From Chinchilla lanigera (lineage: Eukaryota; Chordata; Mammalia; Rodentia; Chinchillidae): a DNA stretch of 64,000 nucleotides. This document shows, piece by piece, positions 11,086 to 21,642 of the stretch. The stretch is from positions 4,740,945-4,804,944 of the forward strand of contig NW_004955402.1 of the NCBI RefSeq assembly GCF_000276665.1, given 5' to 3'. Both the position numbers and the translations under genes were made by a program. The notes under the pieces are model-generated. The model worked only from the letters and a program-made list of their open reading frames with translations, was not told the DNA's origin and did not search any database. Position 1 is the first letter of the stretch. The number at the start of each line of letters is the position of its first letter.

Positions 11086-12538
11086 TACTCCACAAATTAA
11101 CATGGGCGTGCAATTTCTCCAGATTTTGAAAGCAGGTAGAGAGTGAGGGCGAGCGTTTTATGAAGCCACTACACGTTTAACTCTTCATTACCGGCTGCTG
11201 ATTGCTTCTCAGCTGCCTTGCTGCAGAGTCTACATTTGGGGGAGTCACCCAGGCATTTGTCATGGATTTCCACTGAGTGTTTTGTGTCAATTTCTGGGAG
11301 AAGGTGGTAAGGAACAATGTTAATACTGGGCATCTTGAGTGCAGAAGGAAAACAAAGGCAGATGTTTCCTGGAGGGACTGCGGGAGGCGCCCAGGAGCCC
11401 TTTCTCCCTGAGAGGGTTTGCCGGGGACTGCAGCGCAATGGGGGCTGGGGCTGCAGGGAGCTACTCTGGAGCCATCACCTTCCACTCATCAAAGGAGGGC
11501 GGCTGCCTGCAGCCCACTGTCATTTTCCTCTGCAGCCTCCAGCTCTATAAAGCCCAGGCCGTGAGCAGCTGCATTAGAGGAGCCGATGCCAACACACAGC
11601 CCTTTGCCAAATCTGTGCCCTGGATCCCTCTGTGTCGGCTGACTGTGAGCCTGCCGACTCTGTCCTGGGGTGAGGAGGCCTCATGCTGGCGTCAGCGGCT
11701 GCCGGCTTCGAGATTTCTCCTGCAGGGAAAGCCAGCTCTGCCAAGAAGGGTGCATTCTGAGGAGAGCAAATTAGTTCGCACAAAAGGTAGTCCATTGCTG
11801 GGTGATTTGTCCCGGCATTGGCACGTGCCGCTTGGGTTGCTTTCTGCAATTACGCAGGGCAGCCCACCGAGACGGGGATTCCAGGGCCTTGCTTCTGAAT
11901 GGCGCTGTCCTGGGTTTATGTGCCCTTCCCGAGGAAATGCTACTTAGGTACATTTCTTTTTAGATGAACTCATGCTGCTTGCAAAGTTTGTGGCTTACAG
12001 TGTTGGGTAAACTTCTGCTTATTGTGAAAACAGACACAACGCTCCCTGTTCAGGATCAAAGCAGCAAGCAGCTCAGGTGTGTGTGGCCTTGTGCTGCCTT
12101 TGCGTGCAGTTTCAAAGCATCACCCTTGTGCCTGCTCTGCCCCGTGTGTTCCCCACCTGAGGGGCTTGGGAGCCGCTTGGCGTGGTGCACTTCTGTGTGT
12201 CTGGTGGGCCACAGAGGCGGGGCCTGGGGCGTCTGCCTGGACCCTGGTCCCTCCCTCCCTGCTGTGCTTCCTGACCACAGCTGGAGAGGACGGCGTCCCG
12301 CAGCATCTGCTCCCCACAATCCATGGAGGAATGTGGACTGTTTTTAGTTTTATTACTGTATGTTTGTGATAGATAATAATGCCTTTGTATATACGTACGA
12401 TCATTTCTGACCCCTTTCCCCTCTCCCCTAGCTTCTACCCCTGTCCTGCCAGCTACTCCTTGGAAGAGGACTATTTGAAATAAGTGAAAGTTCCTGTTGC
12501 CCTCACCATGCCATCTGCATCTATGGATGCTAGAAATT
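11086..12538. other. Unassigned, GC-moderate; possible conserved block at about 11750-11880
   Basis: No repeat recognised. The longest open frame (11339-11947, 202 codons) has no domain and is countered by open frames on the other strand. The stretch 11750-11880 holds the 10-bp palindrome GGCACGTGCC (11820-11829, a CACGTG E-box) and short AT/GC motifs resembling conserved non-coding sequence. This is only an impression. Confidence 0.4.
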
Positions 12539-12700
12539 AGCCAGGTGCAGGGGCTCAGGCCTGGAATCCCAGCACTCAGGGATGCTGAGGCAGGAGGATT
12601 GCAAGTCTGAGCCCAGCCTGGGTAATTTGGCAATTTAGCAAGACCTCATCTTGGGATAAAAATAAGACTGGGGGTGTAGCTGAATGTGTTCAGTCTTCAG
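12539..12700 (+). mobile_element. B1 + ID-like composite SINE
   Basis: CCAGGTGCAGGGGCTCAGGC, a B1-like body ending AAGACCTCATCTTGGGATAA, then an AT spacer and GACTGGGGGTGTAGCTGAAT, which resembles the A-box half of an ID element. This 7SL-plus-tRNA layout is like the B1-dID composites of several non-murid rodents. The tail runs into the GA-rich tract. Confidence 0.65.
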
Positions 12701-12701
12701 T

Positions 12702-12822
12702 AGGAGAGAGAGACAGAGACAGAAAGAGAGAGACAGAGAAAGAGAGACAGAGAGAGACAGGGAGAGAGACAGAGAGAGACAGAGAGAGACAGACACAGAG
12801 AGCCACAGAGAGACAGAGAAAT
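12702..12822. repeat. (GA)n-rich satellite, GAGACAGA-type
   Basis: Nearly pure AGAGAC/AGAGAG repeats following the composite SINE, probably grown from its A-rich tail. Confidence 0.95.
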
Positions 12823-14065
12823 AGGATAGAGACTCTTTTGCATTATTTTTATTAAGAAATTTTTGTTATACTTTAACTTCTAAACCTGGAGCCTGGTTGC
12901 TCCTGCTCGGTCCCTAGGACTGCCGGGAATTCTCTGGGACGAAGGTCACGGCTCCCCTGCAGCCGTGGTGAGTGGTGCTGGGTTAACAAGCCCCGCCGGG
13001 CCGCTCTGCCTGCCCTGCTCCCGTCATCCTCCTCCTGCTCTGAAGACGCCTGCCGCCAAGCGTGGTGCTCGCAGGGTATCCTTGCAGGCAGAGCCCGTCA
13101 GCTCCGTCCCGACAGGCCAGAGAGCAGCACACGTGCGGGACCCAGCAGAGGAGGCGAGGATGAACACCCAGCCCCAGCCTCGGCTCCGTGCCGGGTCACT
13201 TCTCTGCCAGAAGCCTTGACTTCCACCAACTTCCCTCAGGCCAGTTTGAAACAAGGACATTTGGAAGAGATGAGTCATAACCCGGCCGCATAAAAAGGTG
13301 GCTGATGTGATATTTCTGCACTTTATGCAAGGGGCAGTGGGAAAAAGCAGCCTCCACTCTCCCCAACCCCCAACTCTACATAACAGTAGCACCACATCAC
13401 AAAACTAGAAAATTCAGTTCCCTATAAGGGGCAAAGTGCCTTGTCTTATAAACATTTCACAAACCAGAGGAAACAGTGCAGAGATCATCACCCGCGTTCC
13501 CTGACACCCAGCTGGCTTGCTGTCTCTCAGATGCGTCCATCAGCGGGCAGCACACAACATGGCCGTCTCGCAAAAGGCCGCTGGCTACTTAGGGCCCTTA
13601 CATTCGCTGGGTACCCAACCCAGCCTCAGCTTCACAGTGACCCCGAGGACTCATCTCATGGGTTTTACTTGGAAGTGACAGAAGATAATTTTTATGCTTC
13701 TGTTTCTTTTCGTCACTAACATGCGATACTTGTGCCTATGTATGGTAGCATGGTGCAGCATTTAAACACAACTGCAACAAGTGTGCCAACCACGGCATAG
13801 TATCAGCCTTTCCAGCTCATCATTTCTTTACCGTCGGAGCCTCTGCGGCATTTCTTCCACTTCTTCATGAAATATGTAGTGGGTTACTGTGATCTGCAGT
13901 CTGTCTGGGCCACAGGACATGGGAGCTCGCTCCTGTCTTGGGTGAGACAGACGATTTTAACAGCAGTGATTGACAATCTCAGTCCTCAAGGAGATGGAAG
14001 GAGAGAGGAGACTGCAGCAAAAACACTCCTGGTTTTTGTTAAAATGCAATCACCATCTAACACAA
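12823..14065. other. Unassigned sequence
   Basis: GC-rich to about 13300, then mixed. No supported gene and no repeat I can name. Open frames at 12965-13219 and 13441-13719 are short with no domain. Confidence 0.45.
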
Positions 14066-14155
14066 GATGAAACAGGCAAAAGTAGCTGTAGCTTTTCATC
14101 ATGAAATGGGCAAAAGCAGCCTTAGTTTTCCATCATTAGCTGATGAACTAAGGCT
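14066..14155. repeat. Two tandem ~35-bp units ending in a hairpin
   Basis: GATGAAACAGGCAAAAGTAG (from 14066) is echoed by ATGAAATGGGCAAAAGCAGC (from 14101). The second unit runs into an inverted repeat: AGCCTTAGTT (14118-14127) pairs with AACTAAGGCT (14146-14155), with an inner CATCA/TGATG pair around the loop TTAGC. Not a known family to me. Confidence 0.85.
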
Positions 14156-14509
14156 ACGGAAAATAGGCCAGTGCGTTAAAAGTAGCATCGCACGAGATTC
14201 TTTCTGTTTTGTTTTGCTTTGAAACCATCATGGGCAGCCTTTAGATAAACATTGTGAAAAAAGTTATAATTTATGAAGCAAGTAGAAAAATCAAAATAGG
14301 TCTGTCTCTGTATGTATACCACAATAAGGTGTACAAAAGCTTTCTTTCCACTTTTCCCTTCTATTCTCTTTGGGGGGGGGCGCTGAAAGAAGGTGGGCTT
14401 GGGTATGTGTATCACAAGTGTACCAATAAAATACACTTAAAAAATCAAAATAGGATGAAGGCGCATATTACCGGGCCTGTTTCCAAAGGGCAGAATTCAG
14501 CTCAGTGCA

Positions 14510-14690
14510 GCAAATATCCACCAGTGTTCACCGGCACCCGGACACGGTTTACAGCCTCGCCTAACCTCGGCTTCCTTTTCCATGAAGTAGGAATGACTCC
14601 CGCCACCGACTCCTCAGGTTGTCACGGAACTAGGGGAGCTCATGGGTGTAAACGCTTTGAACGATGCCAGCAGCTGGCATTTGTCAGGGC
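14510..14690 (+). mobile_element. MIR SINE
   Basis: CTTCCTTTTCCATGAAGTAG, GACTCCCGCCACCGACTCCT, GGTTGTCACGGAACTAGG and GTGTAAACGCTTTGAACGAT follow the MIR core and 3' half in order ('cctcatctgtaaaatgggg ... ttgtgaggattaaatga ... taaagcgcttagaac'). The copy is unusually CpG-rich. Confidence 0.75.
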
Positions 14691-16258
14691 AAGCGCGGAC
14701 GATGCCCGACAGGGAGCTGCCACAAAGCTGTTCCCTTGGTAGCAACCTCAGCCTCTGTAGAAGGCAGCTGGCTCCCCGAGACACCAGTCCGGAGTGGATG
14801 CTGCCACTTTGAGCAACGGAACTTTGATGGTCCCGGTCAGCGGGACCCGTGCAGGTCTGAGACAGCTGCCAAAGCTGCGTAAACTCGGGGTGCGGCAGGC
14901 ACGGGAGAAAGAGGCGTGCAGGATGGGTAAATGAAGGCTCCGTGCCAAGAGCCCTTCCCTCACGCAGAAGCAGACCCGCACTGGTGTCCACGGCAAGCCC
15001 ACTGTCTCTGAAGCGACGGGAACGCTGCTTCAGGGTGCTGGCTGCTGGCTCGCGTGCATCCTCTTCTGTAGTCTTGAGGGCTGAGACCCCTCATCTTCCT
15101 GGGGGACGCACAGCCCGGAGCACAGTTTCCAGCCCTGGCTTTTGAACCGAACAGGGCCACCTCAGCGTCACAGCCGTGGTCTCTACCCTGAGTGTGCAGC
15201 AAGCTCTGTGGACTGCTCCCCTGGCCCCTCTGCTGTCTCTACAGGCTGTGGCCACAGGAGGTCCTTACGTCCCAGGAGGAAGACCTGCAGCTCCCTTGGG
15301 GCCCGTGTCCTCTGCCACAGAACCTGCCCTGTCCAGGCTGCTCGAGTGTCCCCAAGCTCGGGCACCACTTGGGTGCCGTGGGGTTCGGTATGATGCTTGG
15401 AGGCAGCGAGACCCCAGGGTGGGCGGTGCTCTGTGGTGCCACCCAGCCACACAAGAAGAACCAAGAATGTCTCAGCTTCCGTTTTAAAACCAGTCGCAAT
15501 CTCCTCAGTGTCTGCCCCCTTTTTCCCCTCCTTTTCTGTTCCTTTTTCCCTTTACTTCATCCTGCAAATGCCTAGTGCACATTACTTTGATTGTAAAGCA
15601 CTTAAAATATGTGAATGATAAAACTTGCACATGGAGTCTATGCTGTGGTGGGTCAGCTCCATCATTTCCCAACAGATGTCCTACACTGGCCCGGCTAACG
15701 GACAGGGAGGGCCCTTCCCTGGCCTCCAACTTCCTGTCTTAAATTCAGCTGAGTGGAACCTGCTGCAGCCCCAGGGACTTGCCGTGGTGGCTACAAATCT
15801 GTGTGACAAATAGACTCGGAAAAGGTCAGTGCATTTCCTCTGCTCTTTTAAAGCTGTTCTCTTTATTTATTAAAGTGTTTGGGGGACAGATTCACTTTCT
15901 GCTTTTATTAATGTCTCACCTGCCTCCAGATCAAAACTGTGCTTGGAGAGAAGCCAGGAATGACTGGTTTATTTCGCTGCCTATTTAAATGTAGTACCTT
16001 TAAAATCACTTCACTTGGGAATGTGATGACTGTCTTGGAGGAAAAGCCTTCACGCGCGCCCGGAGGAGTGGAGAAGAGACAGGACCTAATGTTCAGCCAC
16101 CAGTGAAGACTTGTCATAGGAAAACATTAGACAAAGTTTCAGCCTGTTTTAGAGAAACAGAATTCATTTTTTTAAGGACTCGATGTTCTGGAAAAAATTG
16201 TTATGAATAATTAATAGCTGAAGTGAAGTTTTCACATTGTTTCCTAGCCTGGTGCCGA
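14691..16258. other. Unassigned; GC-rich to ~15500, then AT-rich
   Basis: 14700-15480 is GC-rich with scattered CpG, and many short frames are open on both strands. This is below what I would call a CpG island. 15800-16240 is AT-rich and without recognisable repeats, including GAATAATTAATAG near 16204. No gene evidence. Confidence 0.4.
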
Positions 16259-16498
16259 TTAGCATACTTTCTGAAGAAGTTTCCTGAAAGCAGAGATGGC
16301 AGCTTCACGCAGCACCTGCGGGCAGGCTTCCCTGCCTGGGCTGCAGACTCGGAGTGCTGAGTCACCCACATCCAACCTTTCCACGAGACCACAAGCTTCC
16401 TCCTTCTGGGAGGCCACAGTGAAGGCTCTGCTGACCGCGAGGAGGTCAGCTTCTTCCTGGCTGACTTCCTCCACTAGCGCGTTGTACTCAGCACTCAC
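16259..16498 (-). CDS. Short open frame, 79 codons, unknown; possible exon or pseudogene relic
   Basis: The translated frame has a plausible amphipathic, acidic composition (EYNALVEEVSQEEADLL near the start, VLREAAISAFRKLL near the end). The latter looks like a HEAT-type helix. The start codon is at the very edge of the antisense MaLR LTR, so the 5' context was cut or replaced by that insertion. A TCTGCTTTCAG tract lies internally on the minus strand and could be an acceptor. I do not recognise the protein. It may be a gene relic, an exon or chance. Confidence 0.2.
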   Translation of the reverse strand: MSAEYNALVEEVSQEEADLLAVSRAFTVASQKEEACGLVERLDVGDSALRVCSPGREACPQVLREAAISAFRKLLQKVC

Positions 16499-16832
16499 AC
16501 ATTAAAGGAAGAAAGGTTTATTTTAGCCTACAGTTATAGAGGTTTCAATCCGTAGTCAGCTGGCTCCAAGGTAGAGTGGCGTGGCAGAGGAGCATGGAAG
16601 AGGAGAAACAGTCCATGGCAGGGCAGGCAGGAAGCAGTGAGCATTCAAAGCAAAAGAGATATGTATGTACCAAGCTCACAGTGAGCCATCTCTTCCCATC
16701 ATACTTCACCTTCCAGCATCACACCCACCTATAAACCCATCAGTGGAAATCCAGTATCACACACAATCCAGTTACATCCCCAAAGTTCCACCCATGAGTG
16801 CATGAGACTTTGGGCGGACATCTAGACATGAG
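16495..16832 (-). mobile_element. MaLR (ORR1/MT-like) LTR, antisense, one end truncated
   Basis: GGAAGAAAGGTTTATTTTAG, GCTGGCTCCAAGGTAGAGTG, AAATCCAGTATCACACACA and GCGGACATCTAGACATGAG match the same landmarks as the LTRs at 8039, 19686 and 21186. The usual TGTCTTAG...GACACC terminus is missing, so it is truncated by some 40 bp. Confidence 0.85.
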
Positions 16833-16849
16833 CTCTCCAAGCTTGTATG

Positions 16850-16980
16850 GTTTCTCTTACTTTCTGTCCTTCTCTCTTTCTTTCCCTTCCTACCTTTCCC
16901 TGCTCTCTTTCTTCCCCTTTCCCTCTTTCCTTCCTTCCTTTCTTCTCTCCTTCCCCTCTCTTTCCTTCCTTTCCAATTTT
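16850..16980. repeat. Polypyrimidine (CTTTC/CCTT)n tract
   Basis: CT-rich simple sequence with TTCCTTCCTTTC units next to the LTR end. Frames across it are low-complexity artefacts. Confidence 0.93.
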
Positions 16981-17098
16981 CTACACATTTCTTTAAGTTT
17001 ATAAAATCTATTTTAATTCTATATCTCATGTGAAAATATAAACTTACTGCAGAAAATCCAAAAATAAAACTCTATCCAAATTTTTCTGGGTCACAATT

Positions 17099-17424
17099 GC
17101 CATGGTTCAAATGTGTTCCCCCAAAAGCACATGTTGGAAACATCATGTCAGATACCACACTGTTCTGAGGTATGACCTTGACAGAGAGTGAGAACAGAGG
17201 GACCCACCCTCATGAATGGATCTACATTGCTTACAAAGGAGTTTGAGATTTCTGGTTTGTTCTCTACCCGTCTCACCTTCTACCATGCCTGAAACAAGAA
17301 GACTTTTGCCCCATGCCAGCACCTTCATCTTGGACTTCCTAGAGCTCAGAGTGTGAGGAACAAACTTCTTTTCTTTATTAACCATCCATTCTATGGTACT
17401 CTGTTGTAGCAGCAGAAGATGCTC
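17099..17424 (+). mobile_element. MaLR (MST/MLT1-like) LTR
   Basis: GCCATGGTTCAAATGTGTTCCCCCAAAA start, CCACCCTCATGAATGGATCT in the middle, CCAGCACCTTCATCTTGGACTTCC, then a GTGTGAGGAACAAACTTC polyadenylation region and a GTACTCTGTTGTAGCAGCAG end. All are standard positions of an MST/MLT-type LTR in sense. The canonical AATAAA is mutated. Confidence 0.87.
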
Positions 17425-17964
17425 TGGCCCTGTCCACATTGCCAGTGTCTTTCTCAGAGATGCCACTTTCAATGGTGGGCAGCCACCCAGTCCTCTTGTG
17501 ATAGTCACAAGCTCACAGGTGTCTGTGGTTTTGCCTGCATGCCCATCATTTACTGGGCATTTTGCAGTATCTATTGTTCTCTAATTTGCCTCTTAAAATA
17601 CTTTTATATTTTATTATATCTCAAATATATACAAATTCAGCTAATGGATGTAAAGTATGCAGAATAGTAGTACTTTTATCTGAAAGCCTTCTAGCTCCTT
17701 TAATCTCACGCCTTCTCTCCTCTTCCATCTAAATTTTGTGTTTATCATTCAGTTTTCTTTCTTTGTACTTTTTCCTTTTCTGCTGCACCCCTGAAGAAGA
17801 TGTTGTATAGCTTTCCACACTTTCACACTTCATGTAAATATGATCAAGTCTGGGTGTGTATGATTGTATGTGTGCAGCTGTAGTTCATTGATTAAACCAC
17901 TGCCAGTGTATACATCCAATTATTATCTGTAATTTAGATTACTTCTGATTTAATTTTTGCTATA
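17425..17964. other. Unassigned AT-rich sequence
   Basis: AT-rich. It may include more antisense L1 (for example CACTTCATGTAAATATGATC), but I cannot align it securely. Confidence 0.35.
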
Positions 17965-19464
17965 TATCTTCTTTTTTTTGGTTTCAAGTCTTGTTTTTCA
18001 AATTTTATCAGTCCATGTATGTAGTATATGTTTACATTCCTTGTGGGAAATTGGTACATGTATATAACACGTCTCAATTCAGCTTAAATATTTGATACAG
18101 ACATCGTTTGATCTCAGGCATAGACCCAGCGCTGGCCTGGCCAGTGGGTACACACATTTTCCACTTAGTACATGCTGCCCAGTAACTTGCCAGGGTGGCT
18201 GTACCCACTGCAGTCCTCCAAGTACATCCTGTCATCAGACTTTATCACCTTGGCCCATCAGGTAGCTATGAAATGGCAGCTCAGTGCTGTAATTTTCATT
18301 TCCTGATTGCTAAAGTGGTTGATCATCATTTCTTCTTCTCTGAAGAGTCTACTCAAAATTAGGGTCCATTCCTTGGGATGATTATTTCTTGTTTGGAGGG
18401 AGGGGTGGATTGCAGGATGTTTTTAACAGAGACACTAATCCCTTGTTAGTTATATAAATTACAAATAGCTTGTTTTAGTTTCAGGGTTTATTTTTACTTT
18501 CTTTTTCTGTGACAAACAGTTCATAATTTTATTGTAGTCAAATGTATGAATATTTCCCTTTTAAATGTAGGATATTTTGTCTGTTTTTAAGAATAGCTTC
18601 CTTCTCCTGAGCCTATAAATGTCTACTTTTGCTTTCTGTAGATTTATGGTTTTGCCCTTCACTTTTAAGTTTTTAATCAACCCAGAGTCTTTTTCTGTCT
18701 GATGAAAAATAAGATTCAATTTACATTTTTCCATATGGATAATCACTTGACACTGCTCCTTTATTGAAAAAGGCCATTATTTTCCTACCAGTTTGCAAAG
18801 CCAGATCCACCGTGACTCAGCCGTTCACATGTGTGTGGGTGTTCCTGGGCTTGGGTTGGGTCCTGATATTTGGTGGGGGAAATTCTCCACTCTATTATTT
18901 TTCTCTATTAGGAGTGTTTTGTAATCCTATCTGTTCTCCCTTTTAGAATCTTCTTACCAAGTTCCATTAAAAAAACCAGAATCGAAAGAAAACTGTTGTG
19001 ATTTTGCTTAGAATGCACTGAATTTGTAGATTATGCTAGGGAAAACTGATCTGTTTATGATATTAAATACAACAATTTATGAAAATAGAATACACCTCTA
19101 TTTTTATGATCTCAGTAATGTTTTATGCCATTTTCATATCTCTCATTAGATTTACTTTTATATAGGTTATATTTCAATAGCTTTAAATGGTATTTTTATT
19201 ATATTTTGTATTTGTTATCAAGACATGCACATATAGTTTGTTTTTATATTGATTTATGCCAGTAAGCCTATTAAACACATTATAAACATGTATCTGTAGA
19301 TTCTTTTGGGTTCTTTATGTAAAAACAATATCCTTTTCAAGCAGTGAGAATTTTTCCTTTTATGTCATCCTTGTAAATTTTACTTCTTTGTTTTTGCTTT
19401 ACTAAATGAGCTAGGACCTCAAATACAATGTCAAATAAAGGATGATACAAGCAATGTTATCTTT
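17965..19464 (-). mobile_element. Old L1, antisense, ORF2 region
   Basis: In plus-strand order it shows antisense ORF2 landmarks of ancient L1. TTTTAAGTTTTTAATCAACC and CATTTTTCCATATGGATAATCAC...TTTATTGAAAAAGGCCATTATTTT (18660-18785) correspond to the 'ccatgtggatatccagttttcccagcaccatttattgaa' region. AATGCACTGAATTTGTAGAT lies near 19012. Frames are destroyed. The B1 at 19476 lies in its left-over tail. Confidence 0.7.
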
Positions 19465-19475
19465 CCTGTAGGTTT

Positions 19476-19651
19476 TATTATTTTATTTATTTATTTATTT
19501 ATTTTTTGTGCTTTTGAGACAGGGTCTTGCTATGCAGTTCAGGCTGGCCTTGAACTCACTTTGTAGCCCAGGCTGGCCTCGCACTCAAAATGATCCGCCT
19601 GCCTCAGCCTCCTGAGTGCTGGGATTACAGGCATGCGCCACCACGCTCGGT
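19476..19651 (-). mobile_element. B1 SINE, antisense, with TSD
   Basis: A (TTTA)n-derived tail, then GAGACAGGGTCTTGCTATGC through CTGGGATTACAGGCATGCGC to CTCGG, with internal duplication. The 11-bp duplication CCTGTAGGTTT is at 19465-19475 and 19652-19662. Inserted in old L1 sequence. Confidence 0.95.
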
Positions 19652-19685
19652 CCTGTAGGTTTCAATAAAATGTGTTCATCGCAAT

Positions 19686-20045
19686 TGTCTTAGTCATTCT
19701 CCTCCTCCCTGGGGCAAAATACCCGACACCTGCAATGTAAAAAAGGAAAAGGCCATTTTGTCTGACGTTTCACTTCACAGTCCCTGCTCCAAGGCAGGAG
19801 GCCATGGCAGAGGGGCACAGTGGAGGAGAGCTGCTCACAACATGGGGGGCAGGAAGCAGAGGCATCTGGGAGGGGATGAGAGGGAGATTTACCTTCTGGG
19901 TCACAGCCCCAGTGACCTTCCTTTTCCAAATGGCCCTATCTCCTAACAGCAAGTCAGGTATAAGCCCCTTTTACCCAATCAACTTGCAAGGTCCTCCTAT
20001 GATCTCATGTGACTTTAGGGAAACATCTAGATATAAACTGTAACA
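19686..20045 (-). mobile_element. MaLR (ORR1/MT-like) LTR, antisense
   Basis: TGTCTTAGTCATTCTCC start, GGGGCAAAATACCCGACACC, CAAGGCAGGAGGCCATGGCA, GGAAACATCTAGATATAAACTGTAACA end. Both LTR termini are present (TG...CA). The flanking pentamers GCAAT and GTACT are not identical, so the target duplication has decayed or was lost. Confidence 0.9.
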
Positions 20046-21085
20046 GTACTGTCTCACATAGTTCAAAAACAAAGAATTATAATCAATCCAGCTGTAGGGG
20101 AAATTATAAAATGGAATATAGACAACCGAGCCTAACACAAACACAAATGAATAACAGCAATTGCTAAGAGACAAAGATAAAAAAGAAGCAGCCTAGTGAC
20201 TTTAGAAGATAATAACTGCATGGTGTGAGCCTACAGATTTGCACCCAAATCTTGTACCGAAGAGTAGGTTTTTCACAGGGAAATAGGATAGAAATTCTAA
20301 CACCATTTTATGTGTGTAGTAGGATTGAGAAAGTAAATATCATGTGTGTTATGAGAGCAGGTTTCTCATTTTCAGAGAAAGGAGTTAAAAATAAGGCAGA
20401 GAGGGGCAAGATTGGGATTCAAAATATCAGCATGAACACATGCTTTCAACACACACATGGACAGGGAAACACAGATGTCCTCATGTGTCCTCCATGCACT
20501 GCAATCCCTTCTCTTTGTTTTACTACATGAAACACATTTATGTAATGCTCTGCATCTCTTATCATGTCTGAAATCTTTCTGGACCTGATTATTTTCATAA
20601 TTTCTATGACTCTTCCTATACCATCATTCTGTGTGTCTGTGTATGTGTTTATATTTACATACTGATTATTCTAAAATCAGCTCACCTTTCAGACCTTCAT
20701 CTGTGGAAGTTTTGTGAAGACTGGGTTGAAGTGGTTTATGTCTGTATCTCCCAGTTGGCTGGATTCCTTCTCAAACCTGAGTCACTTGAATTTCAGTTCC
20801 ACATTGGAAGTTTGTTGAGCCAACTCAGTAGTATGAAATTAGACTAAAAGCATATAAGGTTTGTGTTTTGATTATAAAATATGGGAGCATGCCAAAATTT
20901 GAGAGAAACCAGTGCTTTTCCTGGGGAAGATATATTTCTGGTTCACTTTTACATTGCAGATTTAGCCCTTTGGGAACCAGATGTAAGCACAAGTTCATCC
21001 TTACCCTCCTCTATCCACTTTGCAAGAGAAGTCCAGGAGTCTAGGGCTTTGATGTCTACTCAGGACTTAGAAGCCTTTTATCTCC
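20046..21085. other. Unassigned sequence
   Basis: AT-rich, no recognised repeats. Short frames (20225-20530, 20881-21225) lack domains, and the second ends in simple repeat. Confidence 0.45.
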
Positions 21086-21148
21086 TCTCTCTCTGTCTGT
21101 CTCTCTGTCTGTCTCTCTCTCTCATACTCACACACACACACTCACACA

Positions 21149-21185
<37 letters not shown>
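21086..21185. repeat. (CT)n followed by (CA)n microsatellite
   Basis: TCTCTCTGTCTGTCTCTC units (21086-21123), then CA/CACT repeats to 21185. The CA part abuts the MaLR LTR, and a second CA tract resumes on the other side at 21603. Confidence 0.96.
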
Positions 21186-21188
<3 letters not shown>

Positions 21189-21602
21189 CTTAGCTACTTC
21201 CTCATTGTTGGGACAAAACACCTGACACCCACAAGTTGAAGGAGGAGAGGTTTATTTTAGCTCACAGTTTGTAGAGGGTTCAGTTTATGGTCAGCTGACC
21301 CGAAGTTAGGGCAGCATGGCAGAGGGCATCACAGAGGAGAAACGGTTCAGTGTGTGGCAGGCAGGAGGCAGCAAGCCTTTCTTCTGTCCATTTTTATCCT
21401 ATCCAGGCTACGCACCTAATGATTGATGCCACCCACACCCAGGGTGGGTCTTTTCTTTTCAGTAAATCCATCATCCACATCCAGAACTTGCTAAACCAAT
21501 CAGTGGGCTGATCCAGTATTGCACACACATGATACAGTCACCTCCCCAAAACCTTCCTTCTGAGTACATGAGGCTTTGGGGGCACATCTAGATACAAGCC
21601 AC
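21186..21602 (-). mobile_element. MaLR LTR, antisense, inside a (CA)n tract
   Basis: AGTCTTAGCTACTTCC, GGACAAAACACCTGACACCC, GGAGAGGTTTATTTTAGCTC, AAACCAATCAGTGGGCTGAT and GGGGCACATCTAGATACAAG cover the whole LTR. (CA)n lies directly at both ends, indicating integration into an existing CA microsatellite. The exact edges are blurred by the repeat. Confidence 0.9.
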
Positions 21603-21611
21603 CACACACAG

Positions 21612-21640
<29 letters not shown>
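21603..21640. repeat. (CA)n microsatellite, right half
   Basis: About 38 bp of near-perfect CA following the LTR end, read as the displaced half of the tract at 21129-21185. Confidence 0.95.

Positions 21641-21642
<2 letters not shown>

Noticed and set aside
11339..11947. 202-codon open frame on the plus strand
   Set aside because: No domain, Cys/Trp/Arg-rich composition as from GC-rich non-coding DNA, competing frames on the other strand, no splice or promoter context.
14700..15480. CpG island / promoter
   Set aside because: GC-rich with some CpG, but CpG is too sparse by eye and no exon or TATA/Inr context follows.
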